DNA of 64,000 nt from Symsagittifera roscoffensis (GCF_963678635.1 NC_087064.1:82827847-82891846), one strand, 5' to 3'; numbered from the stretch's first letter, positions 49,441 through 61,949 are shown. Notes: generated by a model from the letters alone, not told the origin. Numbers and translations: made by a program.

Positions 49441-50756
49441 TGTTTTTAGCGATAATTAGTTTGTTCCAAATATAATTGTCGGCCGAATATTCATCTGTTT
49501 GTTTTGTTGTTGGCGTAGTTGCCACAACTTAGAATCGTTTATTTTTGCTGTTAACTTTTTCATTGTTGTTTTTAGTGTTTTAACTTTTCAAAAATCCGGT
49601 CGCATTAAAATTTGATTTTTAGCTTTTTTGTAGTTTTAGCTACTCGATTTCTTGAAAAAAAACAATTTTTGTTAGTTAATCAATATCGGTTTATTTTATA
49701 TTGACTTAGTGGCTTCATACTGCGTCGTCTGATGACCAAAAAATTTTTTGTGTGCGCGTGTGCTCTGATGGGAAGTGGGGTTTTGAACTTTTTTTGCTCA
49801 AAATGTTGATTTTTTCGACATGAAGGTTTTCTGCTCAGGTGTGAGAATGTGTTCTTAAGGGAAAAGGACTTTAAATTCCCCCTATATTTTTTCTGCATGA
49901 AAGATTTCTGCACAGGTGTTTTTGGTTTTGTGACCGCTTGCTACGTTTTTGCTAATTTTTCATTCTTTTATCTGGGCATCTTTTTTGCAAAAATATTTTG
50001 ATTCGTTTTGATAGATCTAGTTGTATGTATTGTGATAAACTATCGGTATTACTTATAATTGTGTATACCACCTTGCATTCAGTACACATATTGAACAATT
50101 TTAACCTATAGCGTGGGCAAGACTTGTTTAATTGTTTGCCAAACGATGTTTTTTAGGTAAGACAATTTGAATGACTTGAACTCTGCCGAAACCCTATTTA
50201 AGATAAACATTTTGCGCCATTGACGATGCCCCCACCAAACAAGGAAACAAGTTAACTAATATTTTGCCCGTAGTAACATTTTGGGATTGGTAGGTTGGGT
50301 TAAAAAGGGCTTGCTTAAGGTAGTTCTAAACGGACGCCTTTAGAAAAATTTTGGAAACAAGATTTAAAAGTGCTGAAGGCGACCCCTTTCGACATGCTGT
50401 TGATTTACAAGTTCAGACTGAACTCGCAGGATGGTTTGTTTTCATTGAGTAAGTTCAATTACTCTGGCAGTCGTTTGTTCCATAAAGATTGTCTTCAGAA
50501 ATTTGCAACAAATGTTATGTAAATGAAAGTAAAACATATAAAGCATGTGTCTGTGGATGCAGAAAGAGCGCGAGCACACTCTCCTGCTCTGTTATAAACT
50601 GAGTTTGTCATCAAAATGTTTTAGGAAGATAAACATCCAATTCCAATTCTTTCTACAAGTTTCCAGGATGCAATAAATTTCAAAAAAACTACTTGACAGT
50701 AATTGAAGTGGACTGTTGATGTATTAATTATACTCCCTTTATCTCCATGAAGTGCC

Positions 50757-50942
50757 CAAAAAGGGCATTTTTGACCTGATTTTTTGCCTGCGTCGCAAAT
50801 TTTTTGGTCTTAATAGAGTCTTTAGTGTTCTGGGAGCGCTTGGAAAATCATTTTTGTCGACCTAAAAAAAGGTCGTCAAAATTTCCGAAACAATTTTGAA
50901 AATTTGTCCCCCCCAAAGAGAAAACCCCAGATCCGCACAAAT
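50757..50942 (+). repeat. hAT-like MITE, 3' half only
   Basis: Shares aaaaagggcatttttgacc, tgcctgcgtcgca, gggagcgcttggaaaatca and gtcgacctaaaaaaaggtc blocks with the family and ends ccccagatccgc. The 5' half is absent. Confidence 0.65.
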
Positions 50943-51013
50943 CGGATTAGTTTAATTAATAAGCGTAAGCCATCCAAAATATATGTTCAGTGTTTTTTTA
51001 AATTGAACAATGT

Positions 51014-52282
51014 TTACAAACTAAATTCGACTTTCTGAAACTTAAGTTTTTTCACGATGAATTCCACTTTCTTTCCGCCTTGGTTATGATTGGCAAGGAA
51101 GCCGATCTTAACTTGTTTCGTTCCCAGTCGAAACTTGTTGTGTGCTGCTTCGAAAACCTCACCGTGAATCGTATCCTCATAAGTAGTCCACGTGAAAGGA
51201 ACGTTTTTAGAGCAACATGCTGGATACATATAATTACTTGTAGCTCTATGAAGTCTGGCTTTGGTTTCGCCCAATTTTAGCTCAATTGATTTGTCGACAG
51301 GATTGGCGAGTACAATTTCTGTTGAAGTTTTATTCTCAATTGAGTTGTCTGAAATAAATTGACCTGTCGGTAGTTTCTCCAAGTCTCCATCAAGGTAGAA
51401 ACCCAATCTGTTGCTAATATGAGGAGCCCATTCCTTTTTGTCTTCACTGATGGAGATTGTTTTTCGGTCGTCGGAGATTCCGATGATTGTCACGGGAGGA
51501 CATTCTTTCATCATGTTCACCTGGGGAAAAAATGCGTTCATGCGACAAACAACTCCTTTCGGTACTACTATGATAGGGTGGTCCCTTGACAATAACCAGG
51601 TCCCTTGAGAATAAGACACCTAGAGCTCTCAAATCCTTTAATAATTATGATTGAGCCCTTCGGAAAGATGTCTCAGTATATTTTCATAAATTTTATGTTT
51701 TGTTATCTCATAAATCCTCCCCTACACCATTTTAAAGTTGAAAATCTAAAAAAAACCGCCAATAGTGGGTTTTGATGACAAATAAGTCAACCCAATCATA
51801 TGGTTGTTAAAACGTAAAATAAAGTAAAGCGAGCAAATTTCAAAATTAGTTTTCAAAATTATAACATGCAATATGCATGCGGGACCTGTCTATCATAGTT
51901 GCTTTTTCGAGGGACCACTCTATCATAGTAGTACCCTCCTTTCAAGTAAAATAGTACTTTTGTTGGCCAATTACAGAAATTTTCAAATCTCACACAAGCT
52001 CAAAATAATATTTCTTGCGCTTAGATTTTTAAATTGTTTCTATTTGATCGGTTTTGTCGTTTAAATTTGATGGCTTTTGTTGTGTGATGGTTTTGTTACC
52101 TGCACAGAAGAAATGGAGTTGCCATCTTTATCGTAACAATCGATGAAAAAATAAACATGCGACTCTTCTTCGCCCATGCTGCGTATGCTCATTGAACACG
52201 TGTAGGTTGCATTGACATCAACTGGTATGAAATCGGAAATATGATGTGTGCTATAGTTAGCAAAGGACAAGGCCTTGTCCAT
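51014..52282 (-). CDS. Two-exon beta-sandwich (carbohydrate-binding-like) protein
   Basis: Exon 1 is 52282-52100 (61 codons) and exon 2 is 51520-51014. The join is VQ | VNMMKECPP, phase 0, with donor tgcag|gtaaca and acceptor ttttttccccag, giving 229 residues. The first half (FIPVDVNATYTCSMSIR, then VYFFIDCYDKDGNSI) looks like a jelly-roll carbohydrate-binding module. The second half has WAPHISNRLGFYLDG, then NYMYPACCSK, VPFTWTTYEDTIHGE and KQVKIGFLANHNQGGKK, a pattern I associate with uncharacterised lectin-like domains. No signal peptide is seen; an acceptor ten bases upstream of the ATG implies an upstream exon or trans-splicing. An extracellular glycan-binding role is inference. Confidence 0.7.
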
Positions 52283-52574
52283 TTTGACAAACCTGTTTCA
52301 AGTAAGAGTTTGTTAAGAAATAGCTGTGAGAACTCTGTTGACTTAAGATCAACTAAATACTGTAGATTTTCTTGAACAGCTCTATCATATTGTGAAATAA
52401 GTCAAACACAAGTTAAGTGTCGACTTATTACCATTCTCGTTAAGTTATACAAAACCAAAGGCAAAGCTTAGAATCGATTAATGAAGCTCGATGTCGCAAC
52501 AATTATCAGAGCGCTTAGATCAGAACGCTCCAACACAGACCAGAAGATTTCTGCCACTTTATAACGGTCATTTT

Positions 52575-52943
52575 GGTGGCCAGTCAATAAGCAGAGTGGT
52601 CTAAGAGCAGAATGGGTCCAAGAGCAGAAAAACAGAAAAAAATCAACTTTTATAATCTAATCGGTAAATTAATTATCAGAAATGTCAATAATACCAACGC
52701 AACGAACATTTTATGTACAATTTGAGTAATTTAATCAAGAATTTAAAAAAAAAACTTAATAAAGAAACTTAATGAAGTAGACAATTCATGCATAATTTAT
52801 TCGTTTTCTTGGTATTTTTTGACGATTCTAATGATTGTTTTTATCAAATAGCCCGTATAAACCAATATAAATCAAAATTTTTCAGTTTTTCTGCTCTTGG
52901 ACCCATTCTGCACTTGGGCCATTCTGCTTATTGCTCCGCCTCC
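52575..52943. mobile_element. Foldback MITE 1 of a run of three
   Basis: Long inverted arms: caataagcagagtggtctaa followed by gagcagaatgggtccaagag at left answer cttggacccattctgc and cattctgcttattg at right. The arms stay similar almost to the centre near 52765. The direct repeat ggtcatttt flanks it at 52566-52574 and 52944-52952. No coding capacity. Confidence 0.75.
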
Positions 52944-52961
52944 GGTCATTTTGCTGTTTTG

Positions 52962-53349
52962 GGGGCAGTACAATAGTGCCGAAGTACAATAGTGCCGAAA
53001 ATGAAAACTTTGTTCAACAATGCCGAAAATGAAAACTTTGTTCAACAGTGCCGAAAATTTGAATAAATTTCAACATATTAAGTGCGGCAATCAAAAATTA
53101 AACAGCGATCGTTTGCAATCTTGAGTAAAACTTTAAGATTTTCAGCGAGAAAATTTGCAATTTAGACATTTTGGCGCCAAAATAATTGTTTAATTTTCAG
53201 TTGCAGACATATTGGCGCCAAAATTGGAGTGATTTTCTTTGATAATTAGCGTCAGTAATTTCCCGCTCTTTAGAAAATGCGTGTAAATTATTCTGAAATT
53301 TTCCCGCCTTTTTCGGCAATGTTGTACTTCGGCACTGTTGAACGCCCCC
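52962..53349. mobile_element. Inverted-repeat MITE 2 of a run of three
   Basis: Ends ggggcagtacaatagtgccg and complement of gggggcgttcaacagtgccg. The 8-bp duplication CTGTTTTG lies at 52954-52961 and 53350-53357. Near the left end the words tgccgaaaatgaaaactttg and ttcaacaatgccg repeat in tandem. An 8-bp duplication suggests hAT. Confidence 0.75.
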
Positions 53350-53392
53350 CTGTTTTGTAATCATTCTATTTTTCTCCTGCTGTATAAGTTTC

Positions 53393-53833
53393 GGGTCTTA
53401 TGCATTAAACGCCCCAAAATCAATTTTTCTTCATCGTAAGCTGGAAATTATGCGATCAAATTTGATTGGGTAATTTAAGCCAATCAAATTCAAGTTACAC
53501 GGTCAGTCATTCCGATCAACTTTTTCAGCAGATAAAAATATTAGCCGAAATTGCCGAAAAGGTGGAACTTTGAGTCAAATTATCAAATTAATTTTGAGTC
53601 ACTTGTGAAACCTTGCCCAGACAAGCAAAATTTAGTAAAATGGCTTGACAAAACAAAATTCAATTTTCTTTATCATTTCGGCTAATAATTTCATCTGCTT
53701 GAAATTTCAATTGAAATGGCAGAAAATGTCGATGGAACTAGCTTGGCTAATTAGCCAATCAAATTCATCCACAATAATTTCAGTTCAAGAGATGTAGAAA
53801 TAATGAAATTGGGCCGTTTAGTGCATAAGACCC
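53393..53833. mobile_element. Inverted-repeat MITE 3 of a run of three
   Basis: Ends gggtcttatgcattaaacg and complement of gggtcttatgcactaaacg, with further matching inner blocks (agccaatcaaatt near both ends). Perfect 8-bp duplication TAAGTTTC at 53385-53392 and 53834-53841. The start of the 53803-54027 open frame lies in its right end, so that frame is not a gene. Confidence 0.8.
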
Positions 53834-54173
53834 TAAGTTTCAATGAAATAGGAGTACTTTTTTGGGAAATTTTGGACTCCTACACTATTTCAGGAACTAT
53901 TTTGGTTAGCTTGATTCCAAAACAAAATTGTATCATTTTAGCTGTTAGTCAGCTAAATTGTTTTTTTTTGAGCTGTACCGGTACTATTGAAATTGTTGAA
54001 GAGATCCGAGAATTGGATTCACAATAAAAGTTTAGAAAATTGAGAAAAAACTGTGGGTGTTTTTGGTTTGCAGATAAAAACTTAAGTATTTTATGAAAGT
54101 ATGTTTAGCGGTTATTAACTATTGTTCTTCATCTTTAAAGTTATTGTTCTTATGTCAAAGTTTTTTTTCTGTT

Positions 54174-54179
54174 TTTATT
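54174..54179 (-). terminator. Candidate poly(A) signal of FoxF
   Basis: AATAAA on the minus strand about 205 bp after the FoxF stop codon. Plausible, but such hexamers are common in this AT-rich DNA. Confidence 0.35.
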
Positions 54180-54383
54180 TTCCTTTTTTTTTAAGTTATC
54201 TTTCTTTTGTCAGAACATTCTGTGCCATCTTTCTCATGTACTGGTCCAAGTTATTTTGAGATTCAATATTAGTTACAAAAAATTAATGTTTGTATTTACA
54301 AATATCAATATAGATTGCTCATTTCTAACTGAGATTTTAAAGAAACAGAAACTATCAATATTTTTGACACAAGTTTTTTGGTA

Positions 54384-56742
54384 TCAAAATGACGATTGAT
54401 GCAAAACTGCGTTGACTGCGGCCTGTTTCGCAGCTGCTATATGACTCATATGGAAATCGACTGATGGGTTCGCTCCCATATTCGCCTCCTGCATCTCGTT
54501 TATTGCACTGTTCTGTCCCATTACAGTCATTGAACTGTTCATACTTCGGGGTGAAATATTTGATCTGTGCTTATTGTTCATGCTTTCATTTGCAGCTGCC
54601 GACGCAGCAGATGGAATACTGCCTGTGTTATTGGAGGTCAAAGTTGTGTTCACTGATTCCACATTGTTTGCTCGCGGTCTGCTCGAAAGAAAAGTTGAGT
54701 TGACCCCGTTGGGAGAAGTGTGCAGAGCATTGGGGTCAGAGGTCAATTGAGGGTACATGTTTGCTGAAGTAGACCCGTTAGAGTTGCTGTGACTGCTTCC
54801 TAACTGCGCTTGTAGTTGGGATAAATGGTGTCCGTCGTATCCTAAACAAAAAATTCCACTAATAAAAAAATACTGTTACGGTTCATTTCAAACAACTAGA
54901 AAATTGCTTGGCAGCTGTATTTGCTTTTCAAGCGAGAAGTCGATGGTTCGATTCTCAGTCAGGACACGTTAACGCTGCTTGCCGAGCCGAAACATCAGCA
55001 CTGGGTTAGCACAAGAAATGCCATTAAAAAAGTAGCCATTTCTCATCTATCAAGTCAGGAGGGGAACATTTACAGTGAAAAAAAATTGGGTGGATGCATT
55101 TGCTTCTTCAAAAAGTAAGTGACACCCTTTATTGAAAACAGTTTCAAAACCCCAAATGAATTTATCATAAGATTTTTCAAACAATACTGCCCAAATTGAA
55201 GGGTATGCATGAATGAATGTTTTGTTGTATGATCCACAGTTCAGATAGCCAGCTTAGTTTTTTAGAAGGGTGGTTTTTGCTTCGTAAACTCAACTATTTC
55301 ATGAATGTTAACCGTAATTCGGAATTTTACTGATAATCTTCATTAAGTTAATTTTAATCCTACTTACTAAAAAAAAACTATATTAGAATGAGGACATTAA
55401 AATGCCCTAGACACCATTTGCACACTTTTAATAAAAAGGATGAAACAAACTGATTGCAGCAGAATATGCTGAGAAATCATCTACCTGAATCTTGATTGAA
55501 GAAAGAAAAATGAGGATAATTTAAGGAATGTTGGTTCAACGAAGACGCCATGAAATGAGCTGAACTCAAAGCCGATGCGGAGCCAGTCGTCCCGATGGAC
55601 TGGTTTCCGGGACTGTGAAAGGAGTTGGGTGTGGCCGAGTTTGTCTCGTGCTGATGATTCGGGTGCTGGTAGGTGTTCGCGGATCCAGAGTGATGTGCAT
55701 TGCTGCTAGTCGGCAAGACTCCATTCTGAGAATAGTAAGGGGATCCCGCCAAAGTCGATGGCGGTGAGGCATATTCCATTTTAGGGGTGCACCCCGCAGC
55801 TGTTGCGAAGTTCCAGGGGTTGGCCGCTGCGTTCATTGCCGCGGCCATTGCGTTTTGTACCGCGTGACTATCCGCCGGATTGGCGGCAGCAGAGTACATC
55901 AACAAAGCCTGAGGATGAATTTGACTATCGGACGGCAAGCCACAATCTCCGCTTATTGAACCGACTCCGTTTGATCCGTAGTACAAAGAATGGTTCTGAG
56001 CATTTGAGTTCAGACCTACTGTATTATACCCTCCAGTAAAGTATCCAGCGTGTCCAGACGCCCCGGCGGCTGCTGCGGCTTGTAGCGAAGCATTCGATGC
56101 AAGTTCCGCGGGCGAAGAGTTAAGATAACTTGGGTATCCTGGAAACATCCCAGCAGTCGCTGCACTCATCGGGTGGCCTGCTGACGTCTGGCTGTAGAGA
56201 TATGGAGAGCGGACGGATTGGCACTTCCTTCGGAACCCTCGGGGTCGTCTTCGAAAGGACCCTTCTTCAAACATAAACTCACTCGCGGGGTCGATGGTCC
56301 AATAATGACCTTTCCCTGGTCTTCCCAGACCTTTGGGCAGCTTGATGAAGCATTCATTCAGTGACAAATTGTGCCGCACTGAGTTTTTCCAGCCTTGATA
56401 CGATCCGCGAAAAAACGGGAATCTCTGTTGAAGAAATTGATAAATCTCACTCAAAGTCAACCGTCTACAAGGCGATGACTGAATGGCCATCATTATCAAC
56501 GCTATGTATGAATAGGGAGGCTTTTCGGGTCGACGACTCAAATTTGAGTTTTTCTTGTCGGGATCGTCGGGAGAAAACAATTCATCTTCCAACTCATCCC
56601 CAGTTGCGACATCGTCACTCGGGTCTCTTTCTGACAAGCGATCATCCAGTTCGGATTTAATGAATCCAGGGTCGTTTCCGGGACTCCGCTCTAGTAGCTC
56701 CTGATGATGTTCCAATGTTGCGGAACCAGCAGAAGTATCCAT
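54384..56742 (-). CDS. FoxF: FoxF forkhead transcription factor (two exons)
   Basis: Exon 1 is 56742-55485 and exon 2 is 54841-54384. The intron of 643 bp is phase 1 (donor cag|gtagat, acceptor ttgtttag). The product is 571 residues. The forkhead domain spans about 73-172: [18 protein letters not shown], then [18 protein letters not shown], recognition helix [15 protein letters not shown], and the FoxF-type extension [20 protein letters not shown] with [12 protein letters not shown]. The [20 protein letters not shown] stretch separates FoxF from other Fox classes. The N-terminus is acidic; the C-terminus is rich in Ala, Ser, Asn and His. FoxF proteins act in the nucleus and control visceral mesoderm, muscle and, in tunicates, heart-precursor migration. 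The start is the first ATG of the frame. Confidence 0.93.
54842..55484 (-). other. FoxF intron (643 bp)
   Basis: Lies between the forkhead-bearing exon and the C-terminal exon. It carries a plus-strand tRNA-like segment (54903-54965) and otherwise nothing I can name. Confidence 0.7.
54903..54965 (+). repeat. tRNA-like segment in the FoxF intron
   Basis: gcttggcagctgtatttgct, then tttcaagcgagaa, then gtcgatggttcgattctcag: the last part is a near-consensus B box. The A box is weak. SINE relic or tRNA pseudogene. Confidence 0.4.
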
Positions 56743-58400
56743 GTAAATTCTTTCAGAATGTGCAGGTTCGATTCAAGTTTTGCTTTAAATTTAATAAAAT
56801 AAACGAAAACCAAGATTATTGTTTTCTTTTTCAAAACGTGTTGATTTAGTTTTCTTGAAATTAAGGTCCAAGATTAGATGACCCAGATAAACACTGTGTG
56901 TTTTTGTTGCAGACAATTTTGACTTGAGTGAATTGTTTTTAGGTGAGTTTGATTTATTTTAAATTGTAACTTGGACTATTTGTGAATTGGAGTTTAGGAT
57001 AAACAATTCTGAGTGGTTTGGGAGAAGCAAGACTTAGAGATTTGTGATTTGGTATCTTTTGGTCTAATGGTGGCAAGGGGGAATAAAGAAGATTATCACT
57101 CGATACTATCCTGGGAATGAAATTTCCCAAACTAACTTCTAATCTGATTGGTTAATTCACTTATAACTTATACCGTATTTAAGTCTGAAACTAGTTTCAG
57201 GTTAAACGACTAATCTTGTGCCTTGAACTCCATCTGTATATCGGGATAAACTAAACAAGAGGAAACTTGTGAATCGTTTTCCGGTATCGACTGCGAAAAA
57301 GTCAAGTGTTAAGGATTATCATTCGGATTAACGGAAGAAATTTATAATTCGGAATACATGTCCACAATATCTCAAAAAGTTCACAGAACATTTTGAAAAA
57401 AAATATGAAGCAACATCATCAGCAGAAGCTGTGTTTTTATCTTTTTTTGATGAGTCATTATAGCTCATTTTTGAAGAAACACCCCGATTCTTTTTTTAAG
57501 CTAAGATCAAATTTTGTCAAAAGATCACAGGATTCAAAATTTTTCACTATGACGCAAATCTGGCTCCCATTTTGGTCATATTTTTGTCACCTTTAACCCA
57601 TTTATGTCATCAAATGGATAAGTAAAATGTGATCAACTTTGCAAATTTATTTATTCCTCATTTCAAATCCCCAAATTTGTTGCTTTTTCCTAGATTCGCC
57701 GAAGCTCTTTAAACCGGTACCATGTGCCGGGGAAATGAAGTCTGGAAGCGGGCTCCCAGAAAAGGGGCCGGGGCGACCGAAAGACAAGCGGCAAATCTAA
57801 TATGATAAAAGTAATCGGGCAGATTAATTTCTACCTGTGATTACATTTTATCGCCCACATAAACGGCATTTGTGCAAATCTATCAAAATTATCTTATTAT
57901 AGCAAGTTGTATCGGATCTTAATTTGAAATGCAATTCCAGCTGCCAAACATGCCCTTAATGGGTTTACGTGGATTTAAACCCTCGGGCGGCTGTTTTTGT
58001 TTCCAGTCTCAAATTATCTTCTGTTTGTGTTCACCTGTGGGCTAAGACCCCCTTGTTTGTGAGTGTTCACGCCTGGGCGCAGCAAAGTTGCGCAACAAAC
58101 TTGTCATTTCGTTTGATGCTTGATTAGAAGGATCCGCTCAAAGAGAGTGCAAATGGATATTCGCTAGTCGCACCACCTGAGAATACAAGTCAAGGTGTTG
58201 TTGGTTATTAGCGGGATAATCGGGTCGAGTAGTGGAGTGGAGAGGGGAGGGGAGGAGGGGAGGGGATACCTGATCTTCTTTCTCAGGTTGGGTTGGTCTC
58301 AGCTGAGATTCCCATGTGGATGAAGGGGGGGGGTATCACCGCCACCTTATCCGAACAATGACCGACCGACTGCAACAGTCATTTCACAGAAATGATAAGG
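56743..58400 (-). promoter_or_regulatory. FoxF upstream region, candidate regulatory stretch
   Basis: No coding frame and almost none of the repeat families seen elsewhere. 57690-58330 is less AT-rich and less repetitive than its surroundings, with GATA-like (tgataaaa), homeodomain-like (agattaat), octamer/C-EBP-like (atttgtgcaaat) and E-box (cacctg) words and a GA-rich tract at 58234-58265. These are common words; the call rests on position upstream of a developmental gene and on sequence texture. Confidence 0.3.
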
Positions 58401-61400
58401 TTTGCATCTTACAAATGTGGCACAAAAACCGATAGATTTTCAGCAGAAAGGTCTTCTTTAGCCGAAAATGCATATGGCTATCACCTAGAGAATCTCTTCT
58501 TTCAAACTGTTTAACGATATCCATTCTGAGCAGAGCCTGGTGCTGATGATGCGACATACAATTTTCCGGCCAGCATTTTTCAAAAATAGTATCTATGTCG
58601 GCATTTTATGATCATTTTCTATGACTGAATTTGTAGAATTTTAAAAATTTGCAGTATTTCAAAAATTTGTAGTATTTAAAAAAAGTTCTCGGAGATTTTT
58701 GGATGCATATATATCAGGAGCTACCCCGAAGCCTTAATCAATGAAGAGAAAAATTGTTGTTGTTTAGATTAGCGCAAGGGGGGAGCGCATCTTCCAGTTT
58801 TTATTTTACTTTTTTCCACGCAAAATCAAATACCAAAAAAATTATCTGAATAGTTATTATTCTTACCGAAAACCTTCAAGCCGCGACTCTAACGAAATTT
58901 GAAGAAATTTCAAAAAGATGCACAGAATAGAGAAAATTAAGCTCAAATATTTTGACTCTAAACCAATTTCAGGAAAACACTATGAAAACTTCAATTAGCG
59001 CTTCTTTGGCTGCAAAATTTAGGCAAAGATACCCCGCAAAAAAAAACACAAATAACCTGCAAAACTCCAAAACATGAATAATAACATAAATTGAAAAAAA
59101 CGCTATTTAAGGTATCACAAAGAAACTTTAGATGAAGTTGAGCAACATTTCATTTTGAAGGCCCATCAGTTGAGATTCAGGTGATAAAAAAATTATTGCA
59201 AAATGTCATTGTGTCGAGAAAACCAGTTTACTCTAAGACAAATAGATTGGGAAGATTCAATTAGCTTTTCCTTGCCATCAAAAAGTTTTTCAAGAAAGGT
59301 AAAATTTGGATCCTTTTTCGTGAACCAATGTTGTCAATTATGCTCAATTCACTATTGCTCTACACTTTTGGTTAGTGCTATCATCACTCCACACACAAAA
59401 ATTGTCATTCATGCGAAAAAAAAGAGCAAAAAACGTTTTCTTGTAGTTTTTTTTAATGTGGTGAAAACATCTTTGCTTAAATAATTGTTGAAAAACTTTG
59501 CGATTTTTTTTCCTGCACATTTCAAAAAGAAATAAGGATAGAAGTTTATATGTGAGCAAATAGCACAGAATATTCCAAGCATAATCTTAACAAACTCTCA
59601 AAAAGTTTTTTTTTAAATTAAGTGTCGTTTTGTCAGTGTTGTGTAATAAAAAGATCTGAACAAAAAATTAGAGAAAACACTTCTTGTAAAGCAAAAAAAT
59701 CGAAAAAAACCTGAAAATTTTTAAATAACCCCACAATTGTTAGTTTTTTGCAAAACTTTTTTGAATTTTCGAAACTAACTAAGTTTTCACGGCCTTAATT
59801 AAACTTAATAAAGCTATTGTAATCCCACAAGTTGACCTCATTAGCTGAAAATTAGAACAAAAATCAAAAAATTTTAAACCAGTTTTTCTCGACACTGAAT
59901 CACGATTGAAAGGGCTACAATATGATATACATTTCGACCCATTCCGATGATGATTGGTGGTAACTGTTTTTGCTTGAAAAAAAAAGATAAAACTAAAACA
60001 CACCCAAATACAAAGTTCTTTTGCATTTTTCAAATATTTGGAACAGTAAACAATCCATATGAAACCGAGAAATGTTATCACATTACTCACTGCTATAATT
60101 ATTTCGGCAAATTTGTTCTATGAAAAATACAAAAAAAAATTAATTTTGCTTTAAAATTTGTCTTAATTATTTTGCTGGGTTCGGAGTGAAGGATACATAA
60201 AAAGGTAACTGTATATTTTGGCAAGTTATTACAGCTTTTTACAATTTTTCATTTGCTCATTGGGAAGTTGAAAAAAAAAAACAAGATTGTCAGTTTTGTT
60301 AACAAATTGACGGAATACAATTTAGATGTGTTTTTCTGAATCAAAGCCACTGCTTCTGATAATTTTTTTGAGTTAAATAAATATCAGCTTTCTGATTGAG
60401 CAAGCGTCGATGGCCCATCCGGTTACCATTTTAGTTAGGGTTTCTCTTTGTTGTGACCGTATTTCCGTATCTGAGTGATTAACTTTTGGTTCTGCTGTCT
60501 TTTTTTAGACTAGAACAAAATACTCAGGAAAAATTCATGGAATTAAGTGGCAAATTATAGAAAAACCGTTTCCGTCACAACTCGAACTGTACAAAACTCT
60601 TAGAAAAACTTTCACTTTGCTGAAAAAATCAACAGGTAGCCAAAATCTTGTCGGAAAGTTTCCCAAGTCATTAAGCGGCTGTGCATACTGTATCATTTTA
60701 CCTAATGGAAGAGGGCGGCACCAAAAAGCTATTTGATTTCGTTACATGAAATCATGTTCACTTCTTTTAAGACAGTTTAATCCGGGATTCGCTAAAACAA
60801 CATATTTGTTCCCATTCCAAAACAAGCTCGGGTATCTTTCTTCCCTAAGATTCCGAAATACACCCAAGGAAATCCTCGAGTGAAACATTTATAGTAGCTT
60901 TACGGATCATTGTAATTCTATCCAGATTCCCGTTGAATCCTTACCGGGCTTAAGCACAACTTTGAAAGGGTAGGTGCCTATCCTTTTTCTAGTATAAGTT
61001 GAGGATCGTTTCAAAGAACATGATATTAGGCCCGCTTGTTAATCCTAACTGGGGTTGATTAGTTAATTATTAATTTGCTTCGTCCACCTTTGTTAATATC
61101 CAAGCGGGCTAATAGTCAGCTTCATTATCAAGGCGTAATTTTAATCATAGCAATATGTGCCGATTGAGTCGGGCTCTTCTACAAAAGTGCATGTTCCCGA
61201 GCAGGTGCAAAAGCTCCTCCAAATTTATGATAAGGATTTTGAATTGCACACACCAAATACTGGGGCTGAATCCATTTTTGTCAAAACCTTCCAAAATTGC
61301 CCTAAAAGGTAGTTTTGGTCTATTTAACAAAGTGTCTGCAGCGCAGAAAATTTTGCACTATAGGTTTCTTGTAGAGATTTCAAACATCTCGGAAAATGAA

Positions 61401-61471
61401 TTTGGACATTCTCAGGCGCGAGTCTTGCCTTGCTTTAGGTCGGGAGAATTTAATTTCTGAGATACTTCAAA
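58401..61471. other. Intergenic, AT-rich, no gene seen
   Basis: Only short unsupported frames. A dispersed repeat matching about 3640-3830 lies at about 59880-60060. Around 61270-61350 there are weak blocks (ccttccaaaattgccctaaa, ctgcagcgcagaaaatttt) of the GGCGGATCTAGG MITE family. Confidence 0.45.
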
Positions 61472-61949
61472 CATGGGCGGAATTAGGGCGAGTTGGGCTG
61501 GTAGCGGTGGCCAAAACCTTTCAAAAGTTCCCTAAAAACGTCTTTTTGGTCAATTTTATTTTAAAAATTGGCTTGTCTGTATCAAGAGCTCGGAAAATCA
61601 AATTGATCAACCTAAAAAAATCTGAGCCAAAAATTTCTGCATCACAAGCGAATATTTAAATAATATAGACCCACAGTGACTGTGTTGGCACCTAATGAAA
61701 GGTTTGACCAAACATAGCGCGGTGAAAGATTTCAGCGCACGTTGAAAAATTTTTAGGGTTGGTCGGTTACAATAGGTTTTAAAAAATAATATCAAAGGAG
61801 AACTCTTTGAATGGTGACGGCATGGAATCCCTGAGAGGGCGTCCGCTCCCCCTTCAAATCCTCACTGGTCGACTGAAGAAAAAAGTCGACAAAATTTTAG
61901 ACTTTTTTGCAAATCCCCCCTCCTTGATAAGTTCTTAGATCGGCCCCTA
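61472..61949 (+). repeat. hAT-like MITE copy, interrupted
   Basis: Left end catgggcggaattaggg and right end complement of taggggccgatctaag resemble the family termini. Family blocks are found at 61510-61625 (ttccctaaaaacgtcttttt, gagctcggaaaatcaaattg) and 61810-61940 (aatccctgagagggcgtcc, gcaaatcccccctcc). The intervening 150 bp is unrelated, so it is either an insertion into one copy or two partial copies side by side. Confidence 0.5.

Larger units (their letters stand above)
44932..50756. other. Repeat-rich intergenic region, no host gene seen
   Basis: Contains hairpin-bearing dispersed repeats (45411, 46011), a LINE reverse-transcriptase fragment (47848), a repeat tail block at about 49232 (gataagtaagagtattgcaa, also at about 24678) and a tRNA-like segment (49372). 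The 48670-48921 frame is unsupported. The rest is AT-rich filler. Confidence 0.5.

Noticed and set aside
53803-54027. 74-codon plus-strand frame with hydrophobic middle
   Set aside because: Its beginning lies inside the right terminal repeat of the third MITE and it has no recognisable motif.
55803-56039. Other frames overlapping FoxF exon 1 on both strands
   Set aside because: Same reason: by-products of the more GC-rich coding exon.
56361-56660. 99-codon plus-strand frame opposite the FoxF forkhead exon
   Set aside because: It is the antisense shadow of the strongly conserved forkhead coding sequence.
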